7,469 bases of DNA from Bacteroidia bacterium (GTDB lineage Bacteria; Bacteroidota; Bacteroidia; Bacteroidales; Rikenellaceae). Under the pieces are notes generated by a model. That model had not been told where the DNA came from. It saw only the letters and a program-made list of their open reading frames with translations, and made no database searches. The stretch spans positions 1 through 7,469 of the forward strand of contig BNXD01000065.1 in NCBI GenBank assembly GCA_025999315.1, written 5' to 3'. Positions 1 to 5,263 of this stretch are shown one piece after another; within the stretch, counting starts at the first letter, position 1, and each line of letters opens with the position of its first letter. The position numbers and the translations under genes were made by a program.

Positions 1-115
1 CTTCGTTGCTTCCCATCAAAATACTTTCCCGGTATTACTTCGGAAAAACGCCTTGACCGCAATCCACAACAGCATTAAATCCGAATATCCCAATTTATGT
101 GAACACGCCCTAAAG

Positions 116-454
116 ATGATAACCCGAAAAATAACATGCCCCGAGTGCGGGCAGAGCGTAACCCTGCCGTGGGGGTGGGTGCTGGGCATCGAGATGGTCG
201 TGCGATGTCGTGGTTGTCGACGTCGGTTCAAGACGGGCTACAAGATGGGGGCGGTGTTGATGGCGCTGGCCCTGACCGTATCGGTTGCGCTGGCCGATCT
301 GGCGATCTGGCTGCTGGGTTCGTGGTCGACGCTGATCGTTGCGCCGCTTGTTGTGCCGGGGTGGATATTTTGGGGCTTTGTGGCAAGAAAATGGTTTCTG
401 GTGCGCAAAAGCAGAAAAATATGGCGTATCTTTGTCCGCCACAGCACAATGTGA
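116..454 (+). CDS. Small zinc-ribbon membrane protein (CXXC-19-CXXC), function unknown
   Basis: The product is 112 aa. An N-terminal cytoplasmic-type zinc ribbon has cysteines at residues 8, 11, 31 and 34 (CPEC and CRGC, 19 residues between the pairs). Two hydrophobic segments follow at about 45-67 and 72-90, then a basic tail rich in Lys, Arg and Trp. The four cysteines most likely bind one zinc; no enzymatic motif is visible. It resembles the small membrane proteins of Bacteroidetes and Firmicutes described by a CXXC-20-CXXC pattern, but the family assignment is tentative. I chose the ATG at 116 because the ribbon begins right after it; the frame stays open up to a TTG at 53, which would add 21 residues of no evident character. 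No TAnnTTTG box was found in bases 1-115, so its promoter may lie outside the window. It is 79 bases upstream of metF on the same strand, so co-transcription is possible, but no functional link is evident. Confidence 0.68.
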   Translation: MITRKITCPECGQSVTLPWGWVLGIEMVVRCRGCRRRFKTGYKMGAVLMALALTVSVALADLAIWLLGSWSTLIVAPLVVPGWIFWGFVARKWFLVRKSRKIWRIFVRHSTM

Positions 455-533
455 TCTCTGCCACAGCATAATAACCTCCATTGACAGAACGCAAATGATG
501 GGACGTTCGCCTTGAGCGAAAAGATAGAGAGTC

Positions 534-1481
534 ATGCAAGTAACGGATATTATAAACGAAGCGACCGGGAAGGGGCGCACGCTGTTCACTTTCGAGCTGT
601 TGCCGCCGTTGAAGGGGGATGGGCTCGCAGGGATATTCCGTGCGATCGATCCGCTGGTGGAGTTCAGCCCGTCGTATATCAACGTAACGTTTCACCGCGA
701 AGATTTTGCGGGCAGCGGCGAGGACCGGCACATGGTGCGGCGGCGTCCGGGGACGGTGGGGGTGTCGGCGGCCATACGTCAACGGTATGGGGTCGAGGTG
801 GTGCCGCATCTGATCTGCGGCGGGTTGTCGCGTTACGACATCGAGGATGCGCTGATAGACCTCGACTTTCTGGGCATCAACAATGTGCTGGCGTTGCGTG
901 GCGACAACCTGCGCGGCCAGGAGCGTTTTGTGCCCCATCCCGACGGCCATGCGCACGCCGAAGGGCTCGTCGGTCAGATCGCCGACATGAATCGCGGCAT
1001 CTTCATCGACGGACAGGTGAGCCCGTGCCACAACAGCGAGTTCTGCATCGGGGTGGCGGGTTACCCCGAGAAACATGCCGAGGCCGCCTCGATGGAGGAG
1101 GACATCGCCAACCTCAAACGCAAGGTGGATGCCGGAGCGAGCTACGTGGTAACGCAACTGAGCTTCGACAACGGCCGGATATTGTCGTTCATCGAACATT
1201 GCCGTGCGGCGGGGATCGACGTGCCCATCATCCCCGGCCTGAAACCCCTGTCGACCAAAACGCAGATAGACGTGCTGCCGTCGCTGTTTCATGTCGACAT
1301 TCCCGCCGAGCTGGCTACTGAGGCGCGCAGGTGCAAGGATAACGACCATGTGAAAGAGCTGGGCATCGAGTGGGCTGTCGCCCAGGCCCTGGAGCTGAAA
1401 AAGGCGGGGGTGCCGGTGTTGCACTTCTATACCATGGGACGTAGCGACAACATGTGCCGCATCGCTCGAAAGGTGTTCTGA
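534..1481 (+). CDS. metF: 5,10-methylenetetrahydrofolate reductase (MetF)
   Basis: This FAD-dependent cytosolic enzyme reduces 5,10-methylene-THF to 5-methyl-THF, the methyl donor for methionine synthase. The 315-aa product has the usual length for a stand-alone bacterial MetF. It shows the N-terminal TFELLPP motif, the Bacteroidetes form of FEFFPP, with catalytic-type Glu21; SPSYINVTFHR at 45-55; ALRGD with the flavin-contacting Asp124; GVAGYPEKH at 173-181; VVTQLSFDN at 205-213; IPGLKPLSTKTQ at 233-244; and a C-terminal HFYTMGR. In this phylum the protein typically continues from TFE(I/L)LPPLKG into a long DPL-x-EF-x-P stretch, as here. The ATG at 534 gives a normal N-terminus; a longer overlapping frame starting at 512 is not MetF. 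No SAM riboswitch fits in the 79-base upstream gap, and methionine synthase is not in the window. The family call is firm; the electron donor (NADH or NADPH) cannot be told from sequence. Confidence 0.96.
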   Translation: MQVTDIINEATGKGRTLFTFELLPPLKGDGLAGIFRAIDPLVEFSPSYINVTFHREDFAGSGEDRHMVRRRPGTVGVSAAIRQRYGVEVVPHLICGGLSRYDIEDALIDLDFLGINNVLALRGDNLRGQERFVPHPDGHAHAEGLVGQIADMNRGIFIDGQVSPCHNSEFCIGVAGYPEKHAEAASMEEDIANLKRKVDAGASYVVTQLSFDNGRILSFIEHCRAAGIDVPIIPGLKPLSTKTQIDVLPSLFHVDIPAELATEARRCKDNDHVKELGIEWAVAQALELKKAGVPVLHFYTMGRSDNMCRIARKVF

Positions 1482-1570
1482 ATCGGGCGACTTCGCCTTT
1501 CTGTTGCCCTTTGGTAGACGTTGAAACATGAACAAACTTCAAGGACAATGGTGAGGCGTTGCATGTCGTT

Positions 1571-1591
1571 CGGCTTTGCGGAGCAAAGTCG
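1571..1591. repeat. Stem-loop, 9 bp with one G-T pair
   Basis: CTTTGC (1574-1579) pairs with GCAAAG (1583-1588) around a GGA loop. The stem extends outward by G1573-T1589, G1572-C1590 and C1571-G1591. It directly abuts the next hairpin, so the two would form a double stem-loop in RNA. No T-run follows on either strand, so it is not a canonical intrinsic terminator. Confidence 0.6.
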
Positions 1592-1623
1592 GCAGCCCGC
1601 AGCCGCCCCCCGCGGCGGGCTGC
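1592..1623. repeat. GC-rich 9-bp hairpin
   Basis: GCAGCCCGC (1592-1600) is perfectly complementary to GCGGGCTGC (1615-1623), enclosing a C-rich 14-base interior. This is the strongest hairpin in the block. It is followed by an A-run on the plus strand and by no T-run on the minus strand, so termination by the classic mechanism is unlikely. A convergent-gene insulating role is possible but unproven. Confidence 0.6.
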
Positions 1624-1692
1624 AAAACGCTGGCTCGCAAAAAAACGCTCGCCTTTCTCCTCGTTGGCTTCGCCTTTCTCCTTCGCACCTCG

Positions 1693-1721
1693 GCAGAGTT
1701 TTCGAGCAAGCTCGACTCTGC
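1693..1721. repeat. Two-part hairpin with a bulge
   Basis: GCAGAG (1693-1698) pairs with CTCTGC (1716-1721). Inside it TCGAGC (1702-1707) faces GCTCGA (1710-1715), with TTT (1699-1701) bulged on one side and a very tight AA or CAAG loop. The two nested complementary arms make chance less likely than for a single short stem. Confidence 0.5.
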
Positions 1722-1867
1722 GCTCGGTTTGTCGTCGATTGCAGGGCATAGTCCGCAAGCGGCCTTAAGCTCCTGCTTCGTTCGTCGATTCACCTTCGGC
1801 TCGGACAGTCCAGTCCACCGCCGTCTGCGGGCCGCCTTTGCTTTCGCCACCTTTCGCACGGAATGAC

Positions 1868-1891
1868 GCATTTAAACCAACGTTTAAATGC
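1868..1891. repeat. Perfect 10-bp inverted repeat, possible bidirectional terminator
   Basis: GCATTTAAAC (1868-1877) and GTTTAAATGC (1882-1891) form a perfect stem around the loop CAAC. It lies about 30 bases beyond the stop codon of the minus-strand lipoprotein gene, where a terminator would be expected. The stem is AT-rich and not followed by a T-run, so it is a weak candidate at best. The same 10-mer arm occurs once more at 5048-5057. Confidence 0.5.
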
Positions 1892-1920
1892 TCAACGGGG
1901 CTCCGTCTCCATATCACTGA

Positions 1921-2880
1921 TTATTCTATCGAGGCGATGGCGAGCGGAGTGGTATAGATCACTCCGGGGGCGAAAGCCTGCACATCTTTCTGGAATGTGG
2001 TTTTGTAGCTGCCTCCCATGTCGTCGGCCAGGTTGACCGTTATGGTGAAACTGTCGCCCTGCGGGATGACCATCGATGGGTCCCATGTGGCCATCAGACG
2101 GGCAGCATAGGGCTTGGTCGAGAGTTCGGGCCAATCGAAAAACCAGCAACTCAACGCCTGAAGCCCGTCGTCGCCCATCAGTTGAGCCCCGTTGAACGGA
2201 ACGCCGTCGCCACGCACGGCAAATGTCTTGATGAAGTAGGGCTGGCTGGCGGCTATCTCCATCGACGTCATGTAGAGCGTCTGCGACAGGGTGTTCGTAA
2301 CCTCGAACTCGAGCACCGACATGCAGTGGGCCAGCGAGAAACTGGGCGCGGCGTCGGAGGTGGCGGTCACCGGCGGAGCCACGAAAAGGATGTTGCCCTC
2401 GATGTCCGAGTTGACGCCCGAACCGACCTGCCCGGCCCCACTGGCAAACGAGACCACGTCGTAAAACAGAAAGTTGTTGCCGCTCTGGTCGGCCATGCAG
2501 TCGAGGTTGTTGCCCGCATTGGCGGCAAAAACGGCGATATAGGTGTGCCCGGGCGTCAGGGGGTTGCTTCCCGAGAGGGTGAAGGTGCCCGATTTGCCCG
2601 TCGCATCCACCGACGAGAGGACAAACTTGTGCCAGTCGCCCTCGTCGTTAAGCATACTGCCGTTCTGGTCGAACTCCAGCACGTAGATAAAATCTTTCGG
2701 CGACCAGGTCAGCGCATTGTTTCCACTGCCGCCGATCGACACCCTGGTCGATGCGCAGTTGACGGTTATGGTGCGTATGGAACCTTCACCCGAGAGATCA
2801 CCCGTCCAGGCAACCTGGATCTTGACGCACGAGGTCAGCAACACCGACGCCAGCGCCGCAAAAAACGTCGAACTTTTCAT
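1921..2880 (-). CDS. Fimbrillin-like lipoprotein
   Basis: The 319-aa product begins with a lipoprotein signal peptide (residues 1-17) and a lipobox LTSC with lipidated Cys18, so it is an envelope lipoprotein. I chose the ATG at 2880 because the signal peptide starts there; the frame runs 12 codons further up to a GTG at 2916 that would bury the signal. The mature part is beta-rich and rich in Ser, Thr, Gly and Asn. The motif FSLAHCMSVLEFEVTN at 181-196 and the C-terminal F-x2-G-x2-Y (303-309) resemble the His-x(2)-Ser-x-LEF core and strand ending of Bacteroidales fimbrillin/Mfa-like proteins. Those are two-domain lipoproteins that form or cap surface fimbriae after N-terminal cleavage. No acidic lipoprotein-export signal follows Cys18 (VKIQVA), so surface exposure is not assured. 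No other fimbrial genes are adjacent, so it may be a solitary copy. No convincing TAnnTTTG box was found upstream. The lipoprotein call is firm; the fimbrillin-like call is moderate. Confidence 0.75.
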   Translation of the reverse strand: MKSSTFFAALASVLLTSCVKIQVAWTGDLSGEGSIRTITVNCASTRVSIGGSGNNALTWSPKDFIYVLEFDQNGSMLNDEGDWHKFVLSSVDATGKSGTFTLSGSNPLTPGHTYIAVFAANAGNNLDCMADQSGNNFLFYDVVSFASGAGQVGSGVNSDIEGNILFVAPPVTATSDAAPSFSLAHCMSVLEFEVTNTLSQTLYMTSMEIAASQPYFIKTFAVRGDGVPFNGAQLMGDDGLQALSCWFFDWPELSTKPYAARLMATWDPSMVIPQGDSFTITVNLADDMGGSYKTTFQKDVQAFAPGVIYTTPLAIASIE

Positions 2881-3081
2881 GGCCTGTATCTGTTGTTCGT
2901 TAAAAAACCCTACCACGGTTGAACCACAAAATCGGAAGGCGGCGCTACCGCATACCTCCGCTCGATGCGTACCTCTATGACCTCCATGCCGGAAGAGAAA
3001 TATGTCGATTTCGATGCGCTGTTTTCCTTGACCGTATGGTTTTTGGCAAGTCGGCTACCGACCTGTGAGAAATAACATAGC

Positions 3082-3111
3082 AAAAAGGGTGCCACAATTG
3101 CGGCACCCTTT
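3082..3111 (-). terminator. Intrinsic terminator of efp
   Basis: On the minus strand a 10-bp stem AAAGGGTGCC / GGCACCCTTT encloses an 8-base loop and runs straight into further T residues (TTTTTG, from the A-run at 3082-3086). It lies about 35 bases past the efp stop codon. The plus strand has no T-run after the stem, so the signal points only in the efp direction. Confidence 0.88.
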
Positions 3112-3145
3112 CAAGGCTTGTGATATGTGGCTGAGTTTATGGGTG

Positions 3146-3712
3146 TTACTTGATGCGTTCGTAATACTCCCTGGTGCGGGTGTCCACGCGGATCTTGTCG
3201 CCGGTGTTGATGAACAGAGGCACCTTGACCGTCGCGCCGGTGTCGACCGTCGCGGCTTTGAGCGAGTTGGACGAGGCTGTGTCGCCCTTGACGCCCGGCT
3301 CGGTGTAGGTAACCTCCATGTCGACAATGGGCGGCAACTCGGCCGACAGCACCTGCTCCTTGTCGGTGTGGAACATCACCTCCACCACCTGCCCTTCGCG
3401 CATCAGATCGGCATTGTCGATCAGATCCTTGTCGATGCTGATCTGCTCGAAAGTCTCGGTGTGCATAAAGTGGCTGCCCATATCGTCGTCATAAAGATAC
3501 TGGTAGGGGCGACGCTCCACCCTCACCGGCTCGATCTTCTCGCCCGCAGAGAATGTGTTCTCCACCACACGCCCGTTCTCGAGATTCTTGAGCTTGGTGC
3601 GCACGAACGCAGGGCCCTTGCCCGGTTTGACATGCTGAAACTCGACGACCGTATAGGTCTTACCGTTGTACTCGATGCACATTCCGTTTTTCAGGTCCGC
3701 TGTTGTTGCCAT
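3146..3712 (-). CDS. efp: Translation elongation factor P
   Basis: EF-P binds ribosomes stalled on consecutive prolines, between the P and E sites, and promotes peptide bond formation. The 188-aa product has the standard length and three-domain layout. The domain I loop VKPGKGPAF places the tip lysine, the residue modified in many bacteria, at Lys32. Domains II and III include [10 protein letters not shown] (139-148) and the EF-P signature [20 protein letters not shown] at 152-171, ending TREYYERIK. The loop Lys is retained and followed by Gly-Pro rather than the Gly-Gln of E. coli. No EpmA/EpmB, YmfI or EarP-type modification gene is in the window. The ATG at 3712 gives the canonical [10 protein letters not shown] start. 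It has its own -7 box at 3741-3748, overlapping none of ubiX, and a strong terminator, so it is probably a single-gene transcript despite lying only 60 bases after ubiX. Confidence 0.98.
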   Translation of the reverse strand: MATTADLKNGMCIEYNGKTYTVVEFQHVKPGKGPAFVRTKLKNLENGRVVENTFSAGEKIEPVRVERRPYQYLYDDDMGSHFMHTETFEQISIDKDLIDNADLMREGQVVEVMFHTDKEQVLSAELPPIVDMEVTYTEPGVKGDTASSNSLKAATVDTGATVKVPLFINTGDKIRVDTRTREYYERIK

Positions 3713-3740
3713 AATAAGTAATCTTCAATTAAATAAAGTA

Positions 3741-3748
3741 CAAATATA
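3741..3748 (-). promoter_or_regulatory. Bacteroidetes -7 promoter box for efp
   Basis: The minus strand reads TATATTTG, an exact match to the Bacteroidetes primary-sigma -7 consensus TAnnTTTG. It ends 28 bases before the efp ATG, predicting a leader of about 20 bases. A TTTG lies upstream but only 12 bases from the box, closer than the usual 17-23, so the -33 element is not convincing. The surrounding AT-rich tract (3721-3772) stands out from the GC-rich genes. Confidence 0.7.
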
Positions 3749-3772
3749 TCTCAAAAAGTGCAAAGAAAAAAA

Positions 3773-4330
3773 TCATTTCCCGCCCCAGCGATATTCGGGT
3801 TCGCCAATGCCGAGCAGGGTTACGACTCGGTCGGCGACAGTGGCGCAGAGCTCTTCGACGGTGGCCGGATGGCTGTAGAACGACGGGCAGGCGGGGGCTA
3901 TCACTGCGCCGCACTCCGACAGGGTCGCCATGTTGCGCAGGTGTATCGTATTTAGCGGGGTCTCGCGGGGTACTATCACCAGCGGTCGACGCTCCTTGAG
4001 CATGACATCGGCGGCCCGGCCAACCAGATCGCCCGAGATGCCCGAAGCGATACGCCCCAGCGTCCCCATGCTGCACGGGATGACGATCATGGCGTCCCAC
4101 GACGCCGAACCCGAGGCGGGCGAGGCGAACATGTCATTGTTGTCCAGAGACTCGATGCGAGGGTCAGACAGAGGTATCTCAACCCCCTCCTCACGCGCCA
4201 CTTCGATGGCCGTAGAGGTGAATATCAACGCTATGCGTTCTGTCTGTTCGGAGGCGAGCAGCCGCCGGACCACCTGAAGGGCGTAGATCGAGCCGCTGGC
4301 TCCGGTTACGGCCACGACGATATTGTGCAC
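3773..4330 (-). CDS. ubiX: Flavin prenyltransferase UbiX
   Basis: UbiX attaches a dimethylallyl group to FMN to make prenylated FMN, the cofactor of UbiD-type decarboxylases. The 185-aa product matches the family's usual length of about 190. Seen motifs are the N-terminal VTGASGS FMN-binding loop (residues 8-14), IPCSMGTLGRIASGISGDL (84-102), GRAADVMLKERRPLVIVPRETP (104-125), and IHLRNMATLSECGAVIAPACPSFY (129-152). I prefer the GTG at 4330, which places GASG at residues 10-13 as in homologues and leaves an 8-base gap after the deacetylase stop. An ATG at 4357 in the same frame would add 9 residues and overlap the deacetylase by 19 bases. A long open frame reaching 4993 is only read-through into the antisense-free deacetylase region. 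No ubiD partner is present in the window. In a ubiquinone-less anaerobe prFMN could serve menaquinone synthesis or other decarboxylations (inference). Confidence 0.95.
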   Translation of the reverse strand: MHNIVVAVTGASGSIYALQVVRRLLASEQTERIALIFTSTAIEVAREEGVEIPLSDPRIESLDNNDMFASPASGSASWDAMIVIPCSMGTLGRIASGISGDLVGRAADVMLKERRPLVIVPRETPLNTIHLRNMATLSECGAVIAPACPSFYSHPATVEELCATVADRVVTLLGIGEPEYRWGGK

Positions 4331-4338
4331 AGGCCCCG

Positions 4339-4947
4339 TCACAGGTCTATGGCGGAGCATTTGAGCCCCGCCCGGGAGATGTAGTCGAGCACTCGGGGCA
4401 GGGCGTAACGCAGATTGCGAAACGCCTTGTTCGAGTCGTGAAAGACGATGATCGACCCCGGACGAATGTAACGGGTGGTGTTGCGCACACACGACTGCGG
4501 CGAGACGTAGCGGCTGTAGTCGCGGCTCAGCACATCCCACATGATGATGTTGTAACGCTCGCCGAGCGCCTTCACCTGCGCGGGGGTGATGCGACCGTAA
4601 GGGGGACGCAACAGGTCGGAGCGTAGTATCTGGTTGGCAAAATCGACATCCTCGACGTAGCGCTCCAGCCCCTGCTCCCACCCCTTCTGGTGGCTGTAGG
4701 TGTGGTTGCCGACCTTGTGGCCCGCCTCGACGATCATGCGGTGCAGGTGGGGATGCAGCTCGGCGTTCTTGCCCAGACAGAAAAAAGTGGCCTTGGCGTC
4801 GTAGGCGGCCAACTGCCCGAGCACCCACTCGGTAACCTCGGGCGTAGGGCCGTCGTCGAAGGTGAGGAACACCCTGTCGGGAGTGTCGAAACTCCAGATG
4901 ACCGAGGGTATCAGCCGGCGAATAAAACCAAAGGGGACAAAACGCAT
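4339..4947 (-). CDS. Polysaccharide deacetylase (NodB domain, CE4)
   Basis: The 202-aa product is a metal-dependent de-N-acetylase of carbohydrate esterase family 4, which removes acetyl groups from N-acetylglucosamine-type polymers such as peptidoglycan or surface glycans. All five NodB motifs are seen: TFDDGP with Asp31 (base) and Asp32 (metal), HTYSH with metal-binding His82 and His86, RPPYGR at 114-119, the WDV-x(3)-D segment with Asp138, and IIVFHDS with catalytic His170. The domain fills nearly the whole protein and is minimal in size. There is no clear signal peptide; a short hydrophobic Phe/Ile-rich N-terminus (FVPFGFIRRLIPSVIW) might associate with membrane. I chose the ATG at 4947 over a TTG at 4971 because the latter falls inside the promoter box. 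It is the first gene of a pair with ubiX. The exact substrate cannot be read from sequence. Confidence 0.95.
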   Translation of the reverse strand: MRFVPFGFIRRLIPSVIWSFDTPDRVFLTFDDGPTPEVTEWVLGQLAAYDAKATFFCLGKNAELHPHLHRMIVEAGHKVGNHTYSHQKGWEQGLERYVEDVDFANQILRSDLLRPPYGRITPAQVKALGERYNIIMWDVLSRDYSRYVSPQSCVRNTTRYIRPGSIIVFHDSNKAFRNLRYALPRVLDYISRAGLKCSAIDL

Positions 4948-4968
4948 TCTGGTGAGGGATAACTGGTG

Positions 4969-4976
4969 CAAATATA
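4969..4976 (-). promoter_or_regulatory. Bacteroidetes -7 promoter box for the deacetylase-ubiX unit
   Basis: The minus strand reads TATATTTG, identical to the efp box and an exact TAnnTTTG match. It ends 21 bases before the deacetylase ATG at 4947. A TTTG at 4994-4991 on the minus strand lies 14 bases upstream, slightly short for a -33 element. The box also argues against the TTG start at 4971, which it contains. Confidence 0.68.
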
Positions 4977-5070
4977 TCGGTTTTTTGGTTCAAAACAGGT
5001 AACGGCAGACAAGTAATCCGAAATTATTATTGACATATACCCGTTGTGCATTTAAACATTGCCTTTTTTT

Positions 5071-5087
5071 CGGCCTCTACGAGGCCG
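5071..5087. repeat. Perfect 7-bp GC-rich hairpin
   Basis: CGGCCTC (5071-5077) and GAGGCCG (5081-5087) flank a TAC loop. A run of seven T lies immediately before it on the plus strand (5064-5070), which is the wrong side for a plus-strand terminator; on the minus strand the stem is followed by A residues. Its role is unclear. Confidence 0.6.
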
Positions 5088-5187
5088 GCACAGCCGCAGC
5101 CACACTCTGCGCTTGCTGGGCGGAGGGCCACAAAATGATATTTGCATCATCACGCCACATAACATGTTAATAATCAATATTCCGCTG

Positions 5188-5222
5188 AATGCACAAATCG
5201 ATTTCAATCCTTGATTGGCATT
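5188..5222. repeat. Compound inverted repeat upstream of the DUF4837 gene
   Basis: AATGC (5188-5192) pairs with GCATT (5218-5222), and directly inside it CAATC (5205-5209) pairs with GATTG (5213-5217) around a 3-base loop. Bases 5193-5204 would bulge out on one side. The right arm carries the TTG proposed as the -33 element, so this could be an operator, or simply AT-rich coincidence. Confidence 0.35.
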
Positions 5223-5239
5223 AGTAGTCAAAACTCTAC

Positions 5240-5247
5240 TAACTTTA
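5240..5247 (+). promoter_or_regulatory. Probable -7 box for the DUF4837 gene
   Basis: TAACTTTA matches TAnnTTTG at all but the last position. A TTG at 5215-5217 lies 22 bases upstream, within the usual 17-23 spacing for the Bacteroidetes -33 element. The start codon at 5264 is 16 bases further on, giving a very short leader. Confidence 0.42.
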
Positions 5248-5263
5248 CGCAAAAATATTGATC

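Larger units (their letters stand above)
1493..1891. repeat. Palindrome-rich intergenic block, probable dispersed repeat
   Basis: The 439-base gap between metF and the convergent lipoprotein gene contains no convincing gene. Instead it holds several stem-loops (1571-1591, 1592-1623, 1693-1721, 1868-1891) and direct repeats: the 13-mer TCGCCTTTCTCCT occurs at 1649-1661 and 1670-1682, a 21-base period, and its first ten bases recur at 1493-1502. Between about 1576 and 1751 at least three plus frames and two minus frames lack stops, which reflects a C/T-rich plus strand poor in stop trinucleotides rather than coding. Part of its minus strand resembles the intergenic sequence at about 6331-6388. 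I infer a structured, possibly multicopy intergenic element; copy number cannot be judged from this window. Confidence 0.5.
4948..5263. other. Divergent intergenic region, no gene seen
   Basis: These 316 bases separate the minus-strand deacetylase from the plus-strand DUF4837 gene and must hold both promoters. Seen within are the -7 box at 4969-4976, an AT-rich tract to about 5058, a GC-rich insert (5071-5130) with a perfect hairpin, and an AT-rich part (5131-5263) with small inverted repeats and a weaker promoter. An open frame of 66 codons on the minus strand (5252-5052) starts with TTG, has no recognisable domain and is Arg/Lys/Pro-rich at its end; I do not regard it as a gene. Confidence 0.6.

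Noticed and set aside
481..520. TTGACA at 481-486 and a 5-bp hairpin (TTCGC/GCGAA, 506-520) before metF
   Set aside because: No -10 or TAnnTTTG box at a suitable distance from TTGACA, and the stem is short and lacks a T-run; neither supports a promoter or attenuator call.
110..682. 190-codon minus-strand frame over the small membrane protein gene
   Set aside because: Antisense shadow of low-complexity His/Arg/Pro sequence; the plus-strand frame has four ordered cysteines and membrane segments.
228..1535. 435-codon open frame on the minus strand across metF
   Set aside because: It lies antisense to metF, whose full set of family motifs is certain; the frame is open because of high GC and its translation shows no domain.
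1315..1871. Five overlapping open frames of 69-147 codons in the metF-lipoprotein gap
   Set aside because: They overlap on both strands in different frames, are Arg/Ala/Pro-rich, and share the same repeats; this is composition, not coding.
2182..2922. 246-codon plus-strand frame opposite the fimbrillin-like gene
   Set aside because: Arg/His/Val-rich antisense shadow; the minus-strand frame has a signal peptide, lipobox and fimbrillin-like motifs.
3065..3721. 218-codon plus-strand frame opposite efp
   Set aside because: Antisense to an unmistakable EF-P gene.
3773..4993. Reading ubiX as a 406-residue fusion starting at 4993
   Set aside because: The upstream half is the deacetylase gene read in another frame; the UbiX family starts just before the GASG loop.
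5052..5252. 66-codon minus-strand frame in the divergent intergenic region
   Set aside because: TTG start, no recognisable family, ends in a basic GC-rich hairpin sequence.
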